Source: Prunus persica (lineage: Eukaryota; Streptophyta; Magnoliopsida; Rosales; Rosaceae). From it: a DNA stretch of 64,000 nucleotides. The notes below the pieces were generated by a model, which saw only the letters and a program-made list of their open reading frames with translations, had not been told where the DNA came from and ran no database searches. This document shows, piece after piece, positions 24,145-36,461 of this stretch (the stretch's first letter is position 1; each line of letters opens with the position of its first letter). Where the stretch lies: contig NC_034011.1 of NCBI RefSeq assembly GCF_000346465.2, positions 13,701,339-13,765,338 of the forward strand. Direction: 5' to 3'. The translations under genes and the position numbers were made by a program.

Positions 24145-24560
24145 TGGTATTAATAAAGACCTTCACACACTGTACTCTTTTTCCTTCATCCAGGTTTTTA
24201 TCCCACTGGGTTTTTCCTGGTAAGGTTTTAACGAGGCAGTGTTGCTCAAGATTGATTCACAGAAGCAGTGTCAACTACGATATTCAGAAAGGTGATCAAC
24301 AGTATGACTTAAAGATATTTTGCCAAGCATCAGGGGGAGCGTGCTATCAATAAAGATCTTCAAACACCGTACTCTTTTTCCTTCGTCCAGGTTTTTATCC
24401 CACTGGGTTTTTCCTGGCAAGGTTTTAACGAGGCAGTGTCGCACGCGTGTCAATATACATAGAATTTTATGTTACACATGATTATGTACTCTTTTTTCCT
24501 TTTGACCAGTTTTTGTCCCACTGGGTTTTTACTGGCAAGGTTTTTAACGAGACATATTCT
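24145..24560 (+). repeat. Three direct copies of a module before the 3' LTR
   Basis: The string GTACTCTTTTTCCTTC, followed by TCCCACTGGGTTTTTCCTGG and AAGGTTTTAACGAGGCAGTG, occurs at about 24170-24245, 24370-24442 and, more diverged, 24486-24560. The copies are separated by purine-rich GGGGGAG stretches. Repeated modules with polypurine pieces just upstream of the 3' LTR are known in several plant Copia lineages. Their role in plus-strand priming is plausible but inferred. Confidence 0.8.
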
Positions 24561-24587
24561 GTATCATTTGTGGTCTCCAAGGGGAAG

Positions 24588-24747
24588 TGTTGTAAAATAA
24601 AGTAGGTTAGGTGGAGTCCCCAAATGCCTATAAAAGGCTTCCCCCCTTCCCTACTCAATATACAGATAGATATCAGAATGAAGAAACTCAGTTTCTCTAC
24701 TTTCTCTCTCTCTCAATTTCCTCTCTAATTTCTCTAGATTTATAACA
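24588..24747 (+). repeat. 3' LTR of the non-autonomous element
   Basis: 160 bp, same ends as the 5' LTR, with three C/T differences by eye. Its TATA box (24629-24636) points toward the membrane protein gene whose ATG is about 500 bp downstream. Confidence 0.92.
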
Positions 24748-25129
24748 GAAAGCTCATTATTATTAGTGTGTACATAGGTGCTCTTGCTTTGGGCATGTAA
24801 ATCCCAGCACATTAACATTTACACACCATGAGAAGCGCGTGTACCACGCACTTATCACGTGGCATCAACTTTTGTCACCCTCATTAAGGAATTTACTCCA
24901 CGCGCTTCAAGTGCATGTGGTCTTCAGCTTCCTTACCCCATCTTTTTCATAATCAATCTCAGAATTCACTCATACATAGATGTACAACAAGATCACCAAA
25001 ACCAACCCAAAGCTCAGATAGCTTTAATTTTTTCAAAATCTTGTGGAGATTTTCTTTGAGAAAAATAAGTCCAGAGCAAATAACCCAAAGCTAAGGCATA
25101 CAGAGAAAGAGAAAAAGCAAGCTGTTTCA

Positions 25130-25633
25130 ATGGCAGATACAACAGAAGATGAGCAAGAAACACCGCCGCCGCGATCATATTACATGATGTTTTTAACAAC
25201 TATGAGCAAAAGGAGAACATGGGTATGTCTATTTGTGTTAGTTTATGCCATCCTTTTAACTTCTTTATGGAATTTCCTCAAATCCATACTGTCTTGGTAT
25301 GAATTGCAAGCCCAACCTTCTGCCTCATCATATGGGTGGCCTGCCCTTTATGCCTCGGTGCTTCTTGGGGCAGTTTTTGGGCTGCTTTCCATGTTTGCAG
25401 CTCTTGCAGTCGTGGTGCCTGCCACTTTGGTCACCTGGATCACTATCGTGGTCATGCTGGCCTTCTTTGGGAAGCCTAGGAGTACTTTGGTTGTGGAGGG
25501 GAGGAAGATTACAAGAGAGATTTTTGGGATTGTGATCAGGATTTTGTTGAAGGAAGGCAATTTGGTGGCTGCTGCTTGTGCTGTTTTGGGGTATTTTGCG
25601 CTTTTTAGGAGGAGTTCTGAGGTGATCGAATGA
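25130..25633 (+). CDS. Small multi-pass membrane protein, unrecognised
   Basis: A single-exon ORF of 167 residues. The ATG at 25130 (MADTTEDEQETPPP) is preferred over the in-frame ATG at 25043, whose extra 29 residues are very polar and look like 5' UTR. Hydrophobic segments lie at about residues 29-50 (WVCLFVLVYAILLTSLW), 70-92, 93-113 (VVVPATLVTWITIVVMLAFF) and 143-160 (GNLVAAACAVLGYFALF), so three or four membrane spans. A short positively charged loop, GKPRSTLVVEGRKITREI, separates the last two. The acidic N terminus should face the cytosol (inference). Codon use and a strong hydrophobic pattern support a real gene. I cannot assign a family. The 3' LTR of the young retrotransposon lies about 380 bp upstream. 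Confidence 0.8.
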   Translation: MADTTEDEQETPPPRSYYMMFLTTMSKRRTWVCLFVLVYAILLTSLWNFLKSILSWYELQAQPSASSYGWPALYASVLLGAVFGLLSMFAALAVVVPATLVTWITIVVMLAFFGKPRSTLVVEGRKITREIFGIVIRILLKEGNLVAAACAVLGYFALFRRSSEVIE

Positions 25634-28600
25634 TTTGGCTGCTGGGATTTTTGCTAGTTCTAAGGGGGTTGAAATGGGTGTGTAGATTTGAAGGATGGGG
25701 TTTTGGATTTGGTAAAGTTTTCTCCTCTCTTCCCTAAGACATTATTTGGTATTTCTGTTTTTCTACTCAAGAATAGAAAGGGTGAAGCTCTGAACCCCCC
25801 ATGTTGTTGTAGGGCTCTGTAACATTACTTCTTTTGATTTTATTGTGCGATCTGACTCTTATTTCTTGTGTTATCTTTATCCTTCCCCAATTTTCGCAAT
25901 TTTGTAGACTATACATGTTTGAAATCATGGGTGTTTTTTTCTTTGTGATAAACAAGGACCAATTGTTTTCTGGTATGTGTTTTGAGCAATTGCAATAGTA
26001 GCTTTATGCTGGAATTTGACTGTGCAGCAAAGGAGAAAATCTATCAGGGCCCTAATATACGGAAACAGAGACATGTAATGATGCATTTGGTTTAAGTCTC
26101 CAGGTTTTAGCTTTTAGGTTTAGGATAATCTAGCACGCATTGCCCATGCCCTTCTGTTCATTATGCAACACTAGCATATGAATTAGCAGAAAAACTTGTG
26201 GGAAACGGAGATCACACTGTTTTTCTATTTTCAGCCAATCACGGTTGCCACGCGTGATAACTTTTTCACTTGGCATACCATAATTGATCGGGATAGCAAA
26301 ACAATGTTATTCTCGTCCACACAAGTGTTTCTTACTGAATTGGCCTTGGCTGCTAGCATTACCAATTTTCTAATGCCAAATTGCAGGTTTTTAGCTTCTC
26401 TGAGTGGCAATGGCTAGTTGAAGACCTTTTGTCTTTCATTAAAGATGAGAATGGAATTTTGATGTAGAGCACTAACATAATATGTTGGTTTCTTCTGTCT
26501 TCTTTCTCTTTAAACTGAAATCCTTCTCCAATCCAAACTAATCTGCGCAACATTTAAAAATGGTTTAAAGCAGGAGGTGGAGTTCAGTACAAGTCTACAT
26601 AGGAATCTATCTATCTGTTATCAACATCTGTGCACACGCTAGGCCTGCTATTCGGTTCAAATCACTCTTGCTCTTGAAGCTTACCAAACCAAATTACTTT
26701 TTTTTTCCTTAAATCACGTGTGTATTTTTCAATATCGATTAAAATAAAACTTCAATTAAAAAAGGAAAGAAAAGGTTTTGGTCAGGAATCATTTGGTTCG
26801 AGAAAAACTGTGTTTTATAACCAAATAGCAGTCCTAAAACACTCACACCCAAGGTGATTTTAGATTTCCTTTTAACTTTCTTCTTTGATTAATGCCGATA
26901 AAGATTGGACAAAACGAGCTGACTAAATTGGGCCAAACGAGTAGATTTGGGCCGTTTTGGTTCAGTTTAGTATAAATAAGTGACTTTTTCAAGTAATTCG
27001 AACAATGTTTTGATTTGTTAAGTTTTGTTAAAAATGACACAAACTTAGTATACTCCTTTTTTTACAAGTGTTTTTAGGAGTACTAGTCTCTGAACTAATG
27101 CATGATTTGTATTTTGGTCTTTAAATTCAAAAAATAGTTGTTTTAGTCTCCTTAACTCCACTTTAGTAATTGATCTAACGTTCTATTTTCTGTTAAAGTT
27201 AGAGCCAAAACAATATTTTCTTGTTCTTTCATCTGCATTAGTCATATTCTCCCTTTTCTCCTCTGCATTGAACATAGAGTTTATCAAATTAAGATTATTT
27301 GGAGCCTAGGTGAAATCTAATCGCATCCCAGTGGCAAGAAAGAACCCCTCTTGAACACCCTCTATAAAACCTTGGTGGTGATTGACTCACTTTCTGATTT
27401 ATATTCCCTATTTCGATTTTTCTTTATTTTTTTGGGTGAAATTTTGTTTGAAAATAAAATTATGGAAACGAGCAAATGGGGAGGTATGATGGTGATTATC
27501 CATGGAATATCCTGCAAATCAAATCCTTATCAGCAGTTCATGGTTTTGTTCCGTTAAGGAAAAAATTGGGCTGAAAACCAAAATGGGCCAACCTGAATAG
27601 GTTTCGACTCTATTTTTGCAGGTTTGGTCGGGTTGGGCTTGAGCCCAATATCAGTTGTTCATTATGTATCAGACAATTTGAGTTAAGACACATTAAAATA
27701 GAAAAAATCATATTCAAATATAATTAACAAATGTTGACCTGAAAATGAAAATATTACCCCATTGAATTGATTCATAGAACTTCGTTTCCTCAATGGTTAG
27801 CACATATTGTAATGAAGATATATCTTATGAACTTAGCCATTTGAGAGCAAATCAAAGCTTCAACCATCCTAGGAGACAATGAGCTTCTTCTCCCACCTGT
27901 GTTAAAATATGATTCTGAAGCTACATTGCAATTAATACCAAATCAGGATATTTGAGCCATTTATTTTTCACCACCCTAGTATATCAAACTTATATTAATT
28001 GTTTCAAGTGGATCCAACATGTACCTATCCATTTCATGTGTTAGAATCATATTGTCATTTTTTTGTAGAGTGAACCAGAGGGAATCGACTCTCTCCACTA
28101 TGATTGAGAGAGTTAGAGAGTGAGAAATGGCGGTGGACTGCTAGATTGGCGGCAAACTTGGGTTTAGGGATGATCGACTCTCTCTAGGATTTAGGATTAG
28201 AGAAGGACGATTTGTGGGGATGAGTGAATGAGAGAAAGTGAGGTGGAGTGAGGATTAGTTTGTGGTTTTGATCTAGTGCAAGCAAGCCTTCCGTATATCC
28301 TTATTTTGGCAAACAAAAGAATGACACATGTCCAATTTATATATCCTTATACTTTTTATTTTTTATTTTCAGTTGTTTGGTAGTAAGGGGTAAAAATTGG
28401 TTTAAAATACTATTTATAAATAATTAAAAAAATGGAGGTTTTACTGAGCATATTCTGGGGTTTAACTTGAGTCTTGACTCAGCAAGATGTTGATAATTAT
28501 GGGGACTAATCATTATAACCAAACCTTTGTACGGAAAATAATCTATACGAAACCAAAGATGGTGCAAAGTTTCAATCAAAGCCCTACAAAGTTGCACCCA

Positions 28601-30760
28601 CTAATTAATTGGAATTAATATGTTATTAGGAGGAAACAAATATCATTATTATTATTTTTTTTTAAACAAGATATGATAGAAGATGACAATTAGGAGGAAG
28701 AAAGGAATTATTCTTCTTCTTTCTTCTTTTGGTAAAGGAAAAGACCGTCCAATTATTCTTCCTTGAACTTCAATATTTTTTTTTTCTTCTTTTTCTTTTT
28801 TAAGTTAGACCAGACGCTTTTTCTCCAATGAGTAACAAGGCATCTCCCAACTTGCTCTACCAAAACAAACCAAAAAAAAAAAAACACACACACAAAGCAT
28901 CCCTCCATTTGTCGTTCTCCTTCTAACTGACTCCAACTATATACTTGTGATAACATAACTATAAGTCTTAATCACTAAAACAACAACAATAAACTTGTTT
29001 TAAATGATACTTCTGATATTCATCTATTTTTAAACCAGCATAGGAATATCTCTCGTTCCGGTTAATACAAAATTAGGTATGAAGCTTAGCAAACTAGCAA
29101 GTAATGAATTGATTAAAAACCATGTTAGTCAATGGTGCGACGATAAATTTTATACACAGAGACAAAACTAAAATTATAAAATTAGAGGCCTAGGAATAGC
29201 TCCGCCACTACTCATACAACACTGATTTTTCTAAGACCAGGGCTGACATTCAGGAATTCCGTGCACTTTTTTAATGGAGGAACTGTGTGTCCAAACCAAA
29301 CTTAGCTCTCCGCACGTGCTATTTCATTGGCCTCACCAATTTGTTTTTTTTTGGGTCAAGCACCAAAGATGAGTTTATGACTCATTGACTCTGACCTCTA
29401 GAGACCTACATTGTACAAGTGTTTTGTTTATTATTATTTTTTTTATCATTAGATTAATACTGATTTAAATAATCTCATTATTGTAATTTTCCATTCATTT
29501 TCTCTATTTTTTCGCTATATATATATATTTTTAAATGTAGAAGCAGTCTCTTTTCAATCTTCTTCATCAACTTTTTGTTTCCTTCTCATCAAGTAATGTT
29601 GCTTAATGATCGGAACAATCTATTTTTAGGTCATCTTAAAAATTTATTTGTACAAAAATTAATTAAATCATAAATTGTTGCACCTAATTGTCATTCAACG
29701 TATAGATGAATCATTCTGATTTAATTGAGTTTTTGGAGAGTTTAAATTACCGCTTAGAAAATAGACAGTTTCAATTATTAAAAAATACCAGAAGACAATA
29801 AACAGAAAGAGAATAAATCCTCGTTTTTATTTTATTTAACACAATAAATTGACATCCACAAGAGGTAAAAATCTCTTTCAATAACGTGGAATTATATAGT
29901 AAAATCTTTGTTTGTAATTATGAAATGGTTGGTGTACTGGATTATGTTTCGTTCCAGTGGCACAGCAACATTCTATAAATTCATTACTCACAAATTAATA
30001 CCAAAAAATAGTTTTAAATAGAAAGAAAAACACCGTATAAATAAAGTATATGCCTCTCTCACATGGACATAGTTTTCAGATCTGTCAATCCCAAAAACTT
30101 TTGTCCGCAGGCGATCAAATGGTACACTTTTGTGAGCTTAAATCAAATCATTGGCACAGTCTTGGCAATGAGTACATGAGAGTTTCTTCTATTTTTCTGT
30201 TTTGGTTTTTTATTGTTTATAATTTTATGTTCTTTTCATATTTTTATCAGTTGGTGAGATTCAGCCATTGAGGATATCTTTTCTCTACACATTGAGGGAT
30301 GGCCCCATGGGTGTTGAACACAGAGACTTGCTCAGTACAAATAGTAAACATGAAGAAAAGCAGTGAAATCAGGTGCTCAGATCTAAACAACCAGCAAGCT
30401 TGATACCAACACTACAACCACACACCCACCGCCACTCTCACTTTCACCGAAAATTCATTCAATTCAAACTTTCTCTCTCTCACTCTCTCTCTCTCTCAAT
30501 TTTTTTGACCATTGTTTTCAAGGTTGTACATGTTAGCTGTGATTTCTCTGCCATATTCCCCACACGGTCTGAAACCTTCCACATTTCTTGCATAGTGTCA
30601 TAGGTTTCCTCTTGCCTAATTTTGAGTTATAAAATCCCAAAGACTTCAGGACAGCAATACGCATTTTTCTCTGTTTATTGCTTCTTCTCCTTTCTCACTC
30701 CGTATTATATGTGTGTGAGAAGTTCTTTGAGAATTTGAGGTACTCCTTACAGCTAGAGAA
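25634..30760. other. Long intergenic region
   Basis: It includes the 3' UTR of the membrane protein gene and the mannanase promoter. AT-rich with homopolymer runs. No ORF with recognisable homology was found. A pyrimidine tract, (CT)n-rich, lies at 30468-30498 in the mannanase 5' UTR or promoter. The stretch around 27060-27200 (TAGTCTCTGAACTAATG...TTAGTCTCCTTAACTCC) looks like a degenerate MITE, but its ends could not be fixed. Confidence 0.5.
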
Positions 30761-30882
30761 GGATCTGGGTGTCTTCAAGATTGGGTTTTTGCAAACATTC
30801 CTGTTTGCATCTGGGTTCGAAGGTACCAGAATCTCATCTGGGTAATCAATTATTTCAAATCTGTGCCAATTTTGGGGCTTTT

Positions 30883-33800
30883 ATGATCTTGAGGTCCTCT
30901 CCAACGTATAGGAAGAAAATGGTAGTGGCAGGAAATGGCCTGTTCTACCCAATTGTTGGATTTGCATCATGTGTGGCTTTCATCTACATGTCCTTCGGTG
31001 GCTTGGGGACGAATTTACAGGAAAAAACCAAGCTGGGTTTTGTGGAGAGGAATGGGACTCAGTTCATGTTAGATGGCAAAGCATTTTACATTAATGGGTG
31101 GAATTCTTACTGGTTAATGGATCATAGTGTGGATGAGTATACCAAACCCAGGGTGCGGGAGATACTGCAAGCTGGTGCGACAATGGGTCTTACCGTGTGC
31201 CGAACTTGGGCCTTTAATGATGGAGACTACAATGCCCTCCAGATTTCGCCTGGTCGCTTCAATGAGCAAGTGTTCAAGGTATTAATAATTCATGTATTTT
31301 CATCCTTCTGTCTTATAGTAAACATAAGTTTCTGACCTCTGTGTTTTGTTTTTCGTTGAGTTCGAAACTTTCTCTTTGTACTTGTTTGGGTGCTTCAATT
31401 TGTGGGTTTGCTTGAGTGGTGATCATGTTTTGCCATAATTTATCAGTGAAGGTTTGCAACTAAAGTAATAAAACTACGGTTCCATCTGAGAAGGTAAATC
31501 AGCAGGTCTAGTACAAACTAAATGCCTCAGTTCCTTGTTGATAGAGATTATATTGCATTATGAAAGTGGGAATAACCCAAAACAAAACGAGGGTTGAAAC
31601 AAAGAGTTTGTATGTTTGCATATTGACTAAATGTGTTTAAGAATCCAGCGCCTTTGAAAGACGATCAGTCATGTTTGGGTGTTTCTTATTGCGAAATGTT
31701 TTGGACTATAATGTAGTAAAAGTGTTCCTAGTATTGCAATGCTTCTGCCACATTCTTTAACCTCTTTAAGATTAATGATTTGTTGTTGTTTAATATAAAG
31801 TAAAGCGCACGCATGACCATTGCCCAGTAGGAACAGTTTTTTAGATAACCATATTTTTGCTAAGATAAAGAGAATTCTCTGTAACTTCTTGAAGTTTTTT
31901 CTTGCTGTTCAAAGTGCACTTTTAAGGGAAGACAATCAAAGGTTCCCATGCTACATGGTATATAGCTAATGGTATACCTACAATAAAATGGTTTACTATT
32001 CTTTTTGTTATCTTGCCATTATTTTCATATTTGTTTTGCCCTTTTTAACTATTTCTTACAACACCGTGATCTCGTGACAGGCTTTGGATCATGTCATTGT
32101 AGAAGCTAGACAACAGGGTATCAGGTTGCTTTTTAGCTTAGTTAATAACTTGCAAGCATATGGTGGGAAGACTCAGTATGTGAAGTGGGCGTGGGATGAA
32201 GGTGTTGGTTTGAGCGCTTCCAATGACTCCTTTTTCTTCGATCCTTCCATTCGAAATTATTTCAAGAATTACGTGAAGGTAACTTTTTTTGTTGCTTTTC
32301 TTCCCCAGAAAGAAATATTGCACAACTCTTTGATGCCTCTTTGACACTTCATAACCTAGATTTTCTTGTTGACGACTGGAAAACTATTTAGTATGTTTAA
32401 TATGGTTATTTATATTGGAAAGGAAAAAACAAAATTTTATTAATAGGTTAAATTTTGTTAGTGTCAGTTTCTCATGTATTACTTACATTCACCAATATTT
32501 ATGTTGACATGAAGGCAGGGTATGGGGACAGAATTTTGTTGGCAAGATGACTTGCTACTAGGTTATACTTACTGAATATTTGGTGACAGATTATGTCAGG
32601 TAAGCTTTTTGGTTGCAAAGTGGTCACTGGCAAAAGGTACAATGACTAAGAATGCAAAACTTAGTGTCATGATCAACAAGAAAAAGGTTCTGGTCGATCT
32701 CCATTTGGATCTCACACCGAATGATGTGGATAGGAGATCTTGAAATAGCTTTCTTTCTTTGGCCTTTTTCTTGTTTCCTTCCCTTGGGTTCTTGCTATGA
32801 TACAAAGGGATCTAATTGTGTGCCAGATCTTTTACGGATGGCTGCATGGATTTAAAGCATTGTAGAGGGAAAAATTAGAATTTAAAAGCATCAAGTTCTG
32901 GTTAATAGGATAGTGGCATTTAAGATTTATGAGAAGGGATATCTCTGAATTCTGGAAGCTATTTCTGAAAATAACATTCTGGTAGAAGTATTGTGGATTG
33001 CTAATGAGTTTGAATGTTATGAGATAAATGATTTTGGTCTTAACTGGTATGGTATGTTGAACAGGTCATTACTTTCATCCACTGATTCTTCTCCCTGTAA
33101 TAACAGACTTGCTGAGAACATATTTTACATCGATTTTGGTGCTACGATAATATGTGATTTCAAACCAATTTTAATTCATTTCCTTTTTTCTACAGACTCT
33201 CCTAACGAGGAAGAATACTCTCAATGGAATTGAATATAGAGATGATCCTACCATTTTTGCATGGGAGTTAATAAACGAACCCCGTTGCATTACTGATGCT
33301 TCAGGCGACACTCTCCAAGTATGTAGTCAGTTCTTAAAAATTATGGAGTTGTGCAGTTCTGCTTGATGGATTCCCTGGATTTTACAAAATATTTTCACTA
33401 AAATATAGTCAGAAATATCTTATTTGTTTGAGACAAAGTGCAATTCTGGTGGAACCTTCCTTTAACGTGTTTGTGATTTCTTTGTGATACACCATATTAG
33501 GAAAAGAATAGAAATTAGTAGAGAGCTACTACTACTACGTAATATTTTTCCTCTTACTTTGGGCAAAGAGCTACTTATTCTAACATTCAACGATTCTTAA
33601 TTCTTATCTTTTCCTTCACCAGTGAAGGGGGTTTTATTCTTTTATTTTCTTCAGAGGGTAGGGTGAGTTGGGAGGTGTGGAGATGGATAGGGAGAGGGGG
33701 ATGGTCGGCTCTGTAACCTCTGTTTTCAGAACATGAACTAATTGTATGGCATACTGTTGCAGGATTGGATAGAAGAAATGTCAGCATTTGTTAAAGCAAT

Positions 33801-35009
33801 TGACAAGAAACATCTACTGACTGTGGGCCTTGAAGGATTTTATGGTCCTAAAAACCCCAAAAGGTTGACTGTGAATCCAGAAATGTGGGCATCTAGACTT
33901 GGATCAGATTTTATTCGCAACTCCAAGGTCCCAAACATTGATTTTGCTTCTGTTCATATTTACCCTGACCACTGGTAAGCGTTTCCATTACATGAAATTT
34001 CTCAAGTCAATATGAGGGAAGTCCAATCTTACAAACTTATCAGAAATTTAAAAGGCGAGAAGCATATATATGTACCCACTCTATTAAGGCCTTATCAGAT
34101 ATGGATGTTGAGATATATTGAAATGCATCTTACTTTATGCATCTCAGTCATCCAAACTGATTTATCAATTGAGATGCATACCCCTAACTGAAGTCCTTAT
34201 TAGATTGGCTGTGTGAGTGTGTCCTGCTCACAGGTGACCCAAAAAATCCATGCCAACTGAGGGATCAAAATCCAATTATTGATAAAGGACCTTTTTCGAA
34301 TAAATGGAAATCATTTTTGTACTTATATAGAGAGTTATTATCTAATAAGGGCCTTAGATACGTATACGAACAGTTGTGATGTACAGTGGATGGGATACAT
34401 CTCCATACATCTCAGTGTTGCGATCTAACAGTTCAAAAGCATAAACTACTTTACTCACCTTATTAGAGAATAATTATATGTATAGGTTCATGTTCATTTG
34501 CTAGACTTTTAATTTAAAGTATTGATCAGGTGGATTCTTGTTTGAATGTGTGATCCAAACTGACTATCTTAGACGATTCACTTCATCCTTACTTTTTGGG
34601 TAGGTTTCATGATAAAGAATTTCACGAGAACCTCAAATTTGTCTCCAAGTGGATGCATTCTCACATAGAAGATGGGGACAAAGAGCTGAATAAACCTGTG
34701 ATGTTCACCGAATATGGATTGTCAAACCAGAACAAAGACTTTGAACCATCTCAGCGCGATAGATTTTACAAAGTTATTTTAGATGCCATTTACAAATCTG
34801 CAAAGAAAAATGGGTCTGGTGCAGGTTCTTTAGTCTGGCAGTTATTCGTCGGAGGAATGGACAAGTATAATGATGAATTTGGGATTGTTCCATGGGAAAG
34901 GCCATCTACATATAAGCTGATAATAGAACAATCATGCAGGTTGGCTAGACTCCACGGACCAACTCAACAACAGCGAAATTTGAAAGACTTGTGCTCGCAA
35001 AGACAGTGA
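30883..35009 (+). CDS. Mannan endo-1,4-beta-mannosidase (GH5 family)
   Basis: Five exons: 30883-31278, 32081-32278, 33196-33318, 33763-33974, 34604-35009, all with GT-AG introns, giving 444 residues. The enzyme hydrolyses internal beta-1,4 bonds of mannans in the cell wall. The GH5 acid/base glutamate is E226 in ELINEPRC and the nucleophile E346 in FTEYGLS. Substrate-site pieces include [23 protein letters not shown] and the IYPDHW strand end. Residues 17-37 ([20 protein letters not shown]) form a signal peptide or anchor. The start at 30883 gives [13 protein letters not shown]; the ATG at 30919 would give a shorter leader. The length and the long N-terminal leader suit the MAN2/5/6 group, but I cannot decide which. 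The gene is convergent with the minus-strand gene at 35700. Confidence 0.93.
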
Positions 35010-35699
35010 AATGCTTATTCTTTTTCAGCAGAAAATTTCATTTTCTTGGGGGCTAAAATGCGATCTCTGTTATGGTTCAACAGTGCTTGAAGGAGAGAAG
35101 CAGGTCTCGGTCGTGTACCACACTCTTTCCACATAATACGCATTATATAATTTCATTTTAAATGATTCATATGAGTTATAGAAGCTGTTATAAATTGTGA
35201 TGTTATCAAGCTTTTCATAATGAAAGTACAGATTAACAAGCAAAAAAAGGTCTTAAATTATTGAATATTCTGCTTTTGCTTGTAAGCAATGGTATTTGTT
35301 GCAGGCTTGAAACTATGTTTTAAGGCGCTGATAGGATTGATAGCTCTTTTAGAGATAGCAATAGCTCTTTTGTAATGATAAGTACTGGTGTATTGATATT
35401 TATACAAACTGCCTTGACTCTGGTGAGATTTTCATATTCTGAACTTGAATTAATGCAAGTCTACAATACTCTGAGAGATGAGGAGAATTGATTCTGCACC
35501 CGAGGCCTTAAGTTCGATTCAAGTGTGCAAAATTAATTAATATAATATCTGCAATTAAACAGAAATTCAGCTCTGCAATTCAACAAAAAAGAGATATGTA
35601 TATAGAGCCTTTTTTTTTTTTTTTTTACTGAAAAAGGCAAGAAACTACAACAAAAAAGAAGAAAAATTAAACTGCAGATCTGACTGCCTACATCAACAT
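35010..35699. other. Convergent 3' intergenic spacer
   Basis: 3' UTRs of the mannanase gene and the minus-strand gene. It contains a T18 homopolymer near 35609 and a stretch at 35500-35540 (AGGCCTTAAGTTCGATTCAA) resembling a decayed tRNA-derived SINE B box. No gene seen. Confidence 0.5.
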
Positions 35700-36461
35700 T
35701 CAGCTACGGTTTGCCAATCTGGGCGAAGTCCTAGTCCCATTTACATTGCTAGACCCGGTCTGCTGCTTGTTCTCTTTTCCCTTGCTTTTGCCCTTCAACT
35801 TTTTGTCCTTGAAACTCAACTTATTTACCTCCTCTGCCACCTTCAATACAGTCTCTGCAGCCTCATCTTCCTCCGATCTCCGACTCCGAGTTCTCGTAGC
35901 AATTCCCTCAGATTCACCACCCAAACCCTTCGATGGGCTCAGGCTGTTGCCTCCCTCGCCCTCCATAGCCACCTTATCAAACGCATCCGCTAGATTCTTC
36001 ACGAGCCTCTTCCCCTTCACAGCCTCAACCTCATGCTCCACCTCATCCGCATCGTTACCATCTTCATCATCTTCATCGATCAGATCCAAGAATCTCCGGC
36101 GCTTCGTCGCAATCGGAGCCGGAGGAGGCGAATCAGAGGCAGCCCTCTTGCTATTGGACTGATTTGAGGCCGACCCATTTGCGGATTTCTCGAGTTTTTG
36201 CCTCTTCCTCTCGGTCTTCTCGCGCTGCACGCGGAGCTTGCCGACGTTGCCTTCAATACGGCCCTGGAGCCTTATGCGCTTGAAACTGAGGCCGCCCATG
36301 GACCAGTGAGCTTCGTTGGCCCACCAGAGCAGAGGGTCGAGGACGGCAACAGGCGGATCGACTCGGTGGTCGTTGAACTTGACGTCGGTGTAGATCCGGG
36401 GGCGGGGGAGGCTGTGGCCGTAGAACTTGACTGGGCTAGCAAGCTTGAGCTTTTGCACCAT
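35700..36461 (-). CDS. Charged, probably nuclear, uncharacterised protein
   Basis: A single-exon ORF of 253 residues from an ATG at 36459-36461. The N-terminal 75 residues look folded and conserved-like (VKFYGHSLPRPRIYTDVKFN, LDPLLWWANEAHWSMGGLSF). The rest is low-complexity and charged: a basic helix (about 78-93, VQREKTERKRQKLEK), a likely nuclear localisation motif ATKRRRF (about 118-124), an acidic tract DEDDEDGNDADEVEHE (about 129-144), a second basic segment TRTRSRRSEED and a lysine-rich end (KKLKGKSKGKENK). This make-up fits a chromatin- or nucleolus-associated protein. No named domain is recognised. The minus-strand ATG sits in a good context and the antisense frames are shadows. Confidence 0.85.
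   Translation of the reverse strand: MVQKLKLASPVKFYGHSLPRPRIYTDVKFNDHRVDPPVAVLDPLLWWANEAHWSMGGLSFKRIRLQGRIEGNVGKLRVQREKTERKRQKLEKSANGSASNQSNSKRAASDSPPPAPIATKRRRFLDLIDEDDEDGNDADEVEHEVEAVKGKRLVKNLADAFDKVAMEGEGGNSLSPSKGLGGESEGIATRTRSRRSEEDEAAETVLKVAEEVNKLSFKDKKLKGKSKGKENKQQTGSSNVNGTRTSPRLANRS

Larger units (their letters stand above)
17858..24747 (+). mobile_element. Non-autonomous LTR retrotransposon with captured gene pieces
   Basis: 6890 bp bounded by two 160-bp LTRs (TGTTGTAAAATAAAG...TTTATAACA) and a perfect 5-bp target duplication GAAAG (17853-17857, 24748-24752). A purine tract AAGGGGAAG abuts the 3' LTR. The two LTRs differ at only 3 of 160 positions by eye (all C/T), so the insertion is fairly young. 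No gag, protease, integrase or RT was found in any frame. Instead the interior has two host-gene fragments (18018-18819), an 80-bp tandem array, an antisense 183-codon ORF and three copies of a module near the 3' end. It fits a large non-autonomous (LARD-like) derivative, presumably mobilised in trans, probably by a Copia-type partner (inference). Confidence 0.9.
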
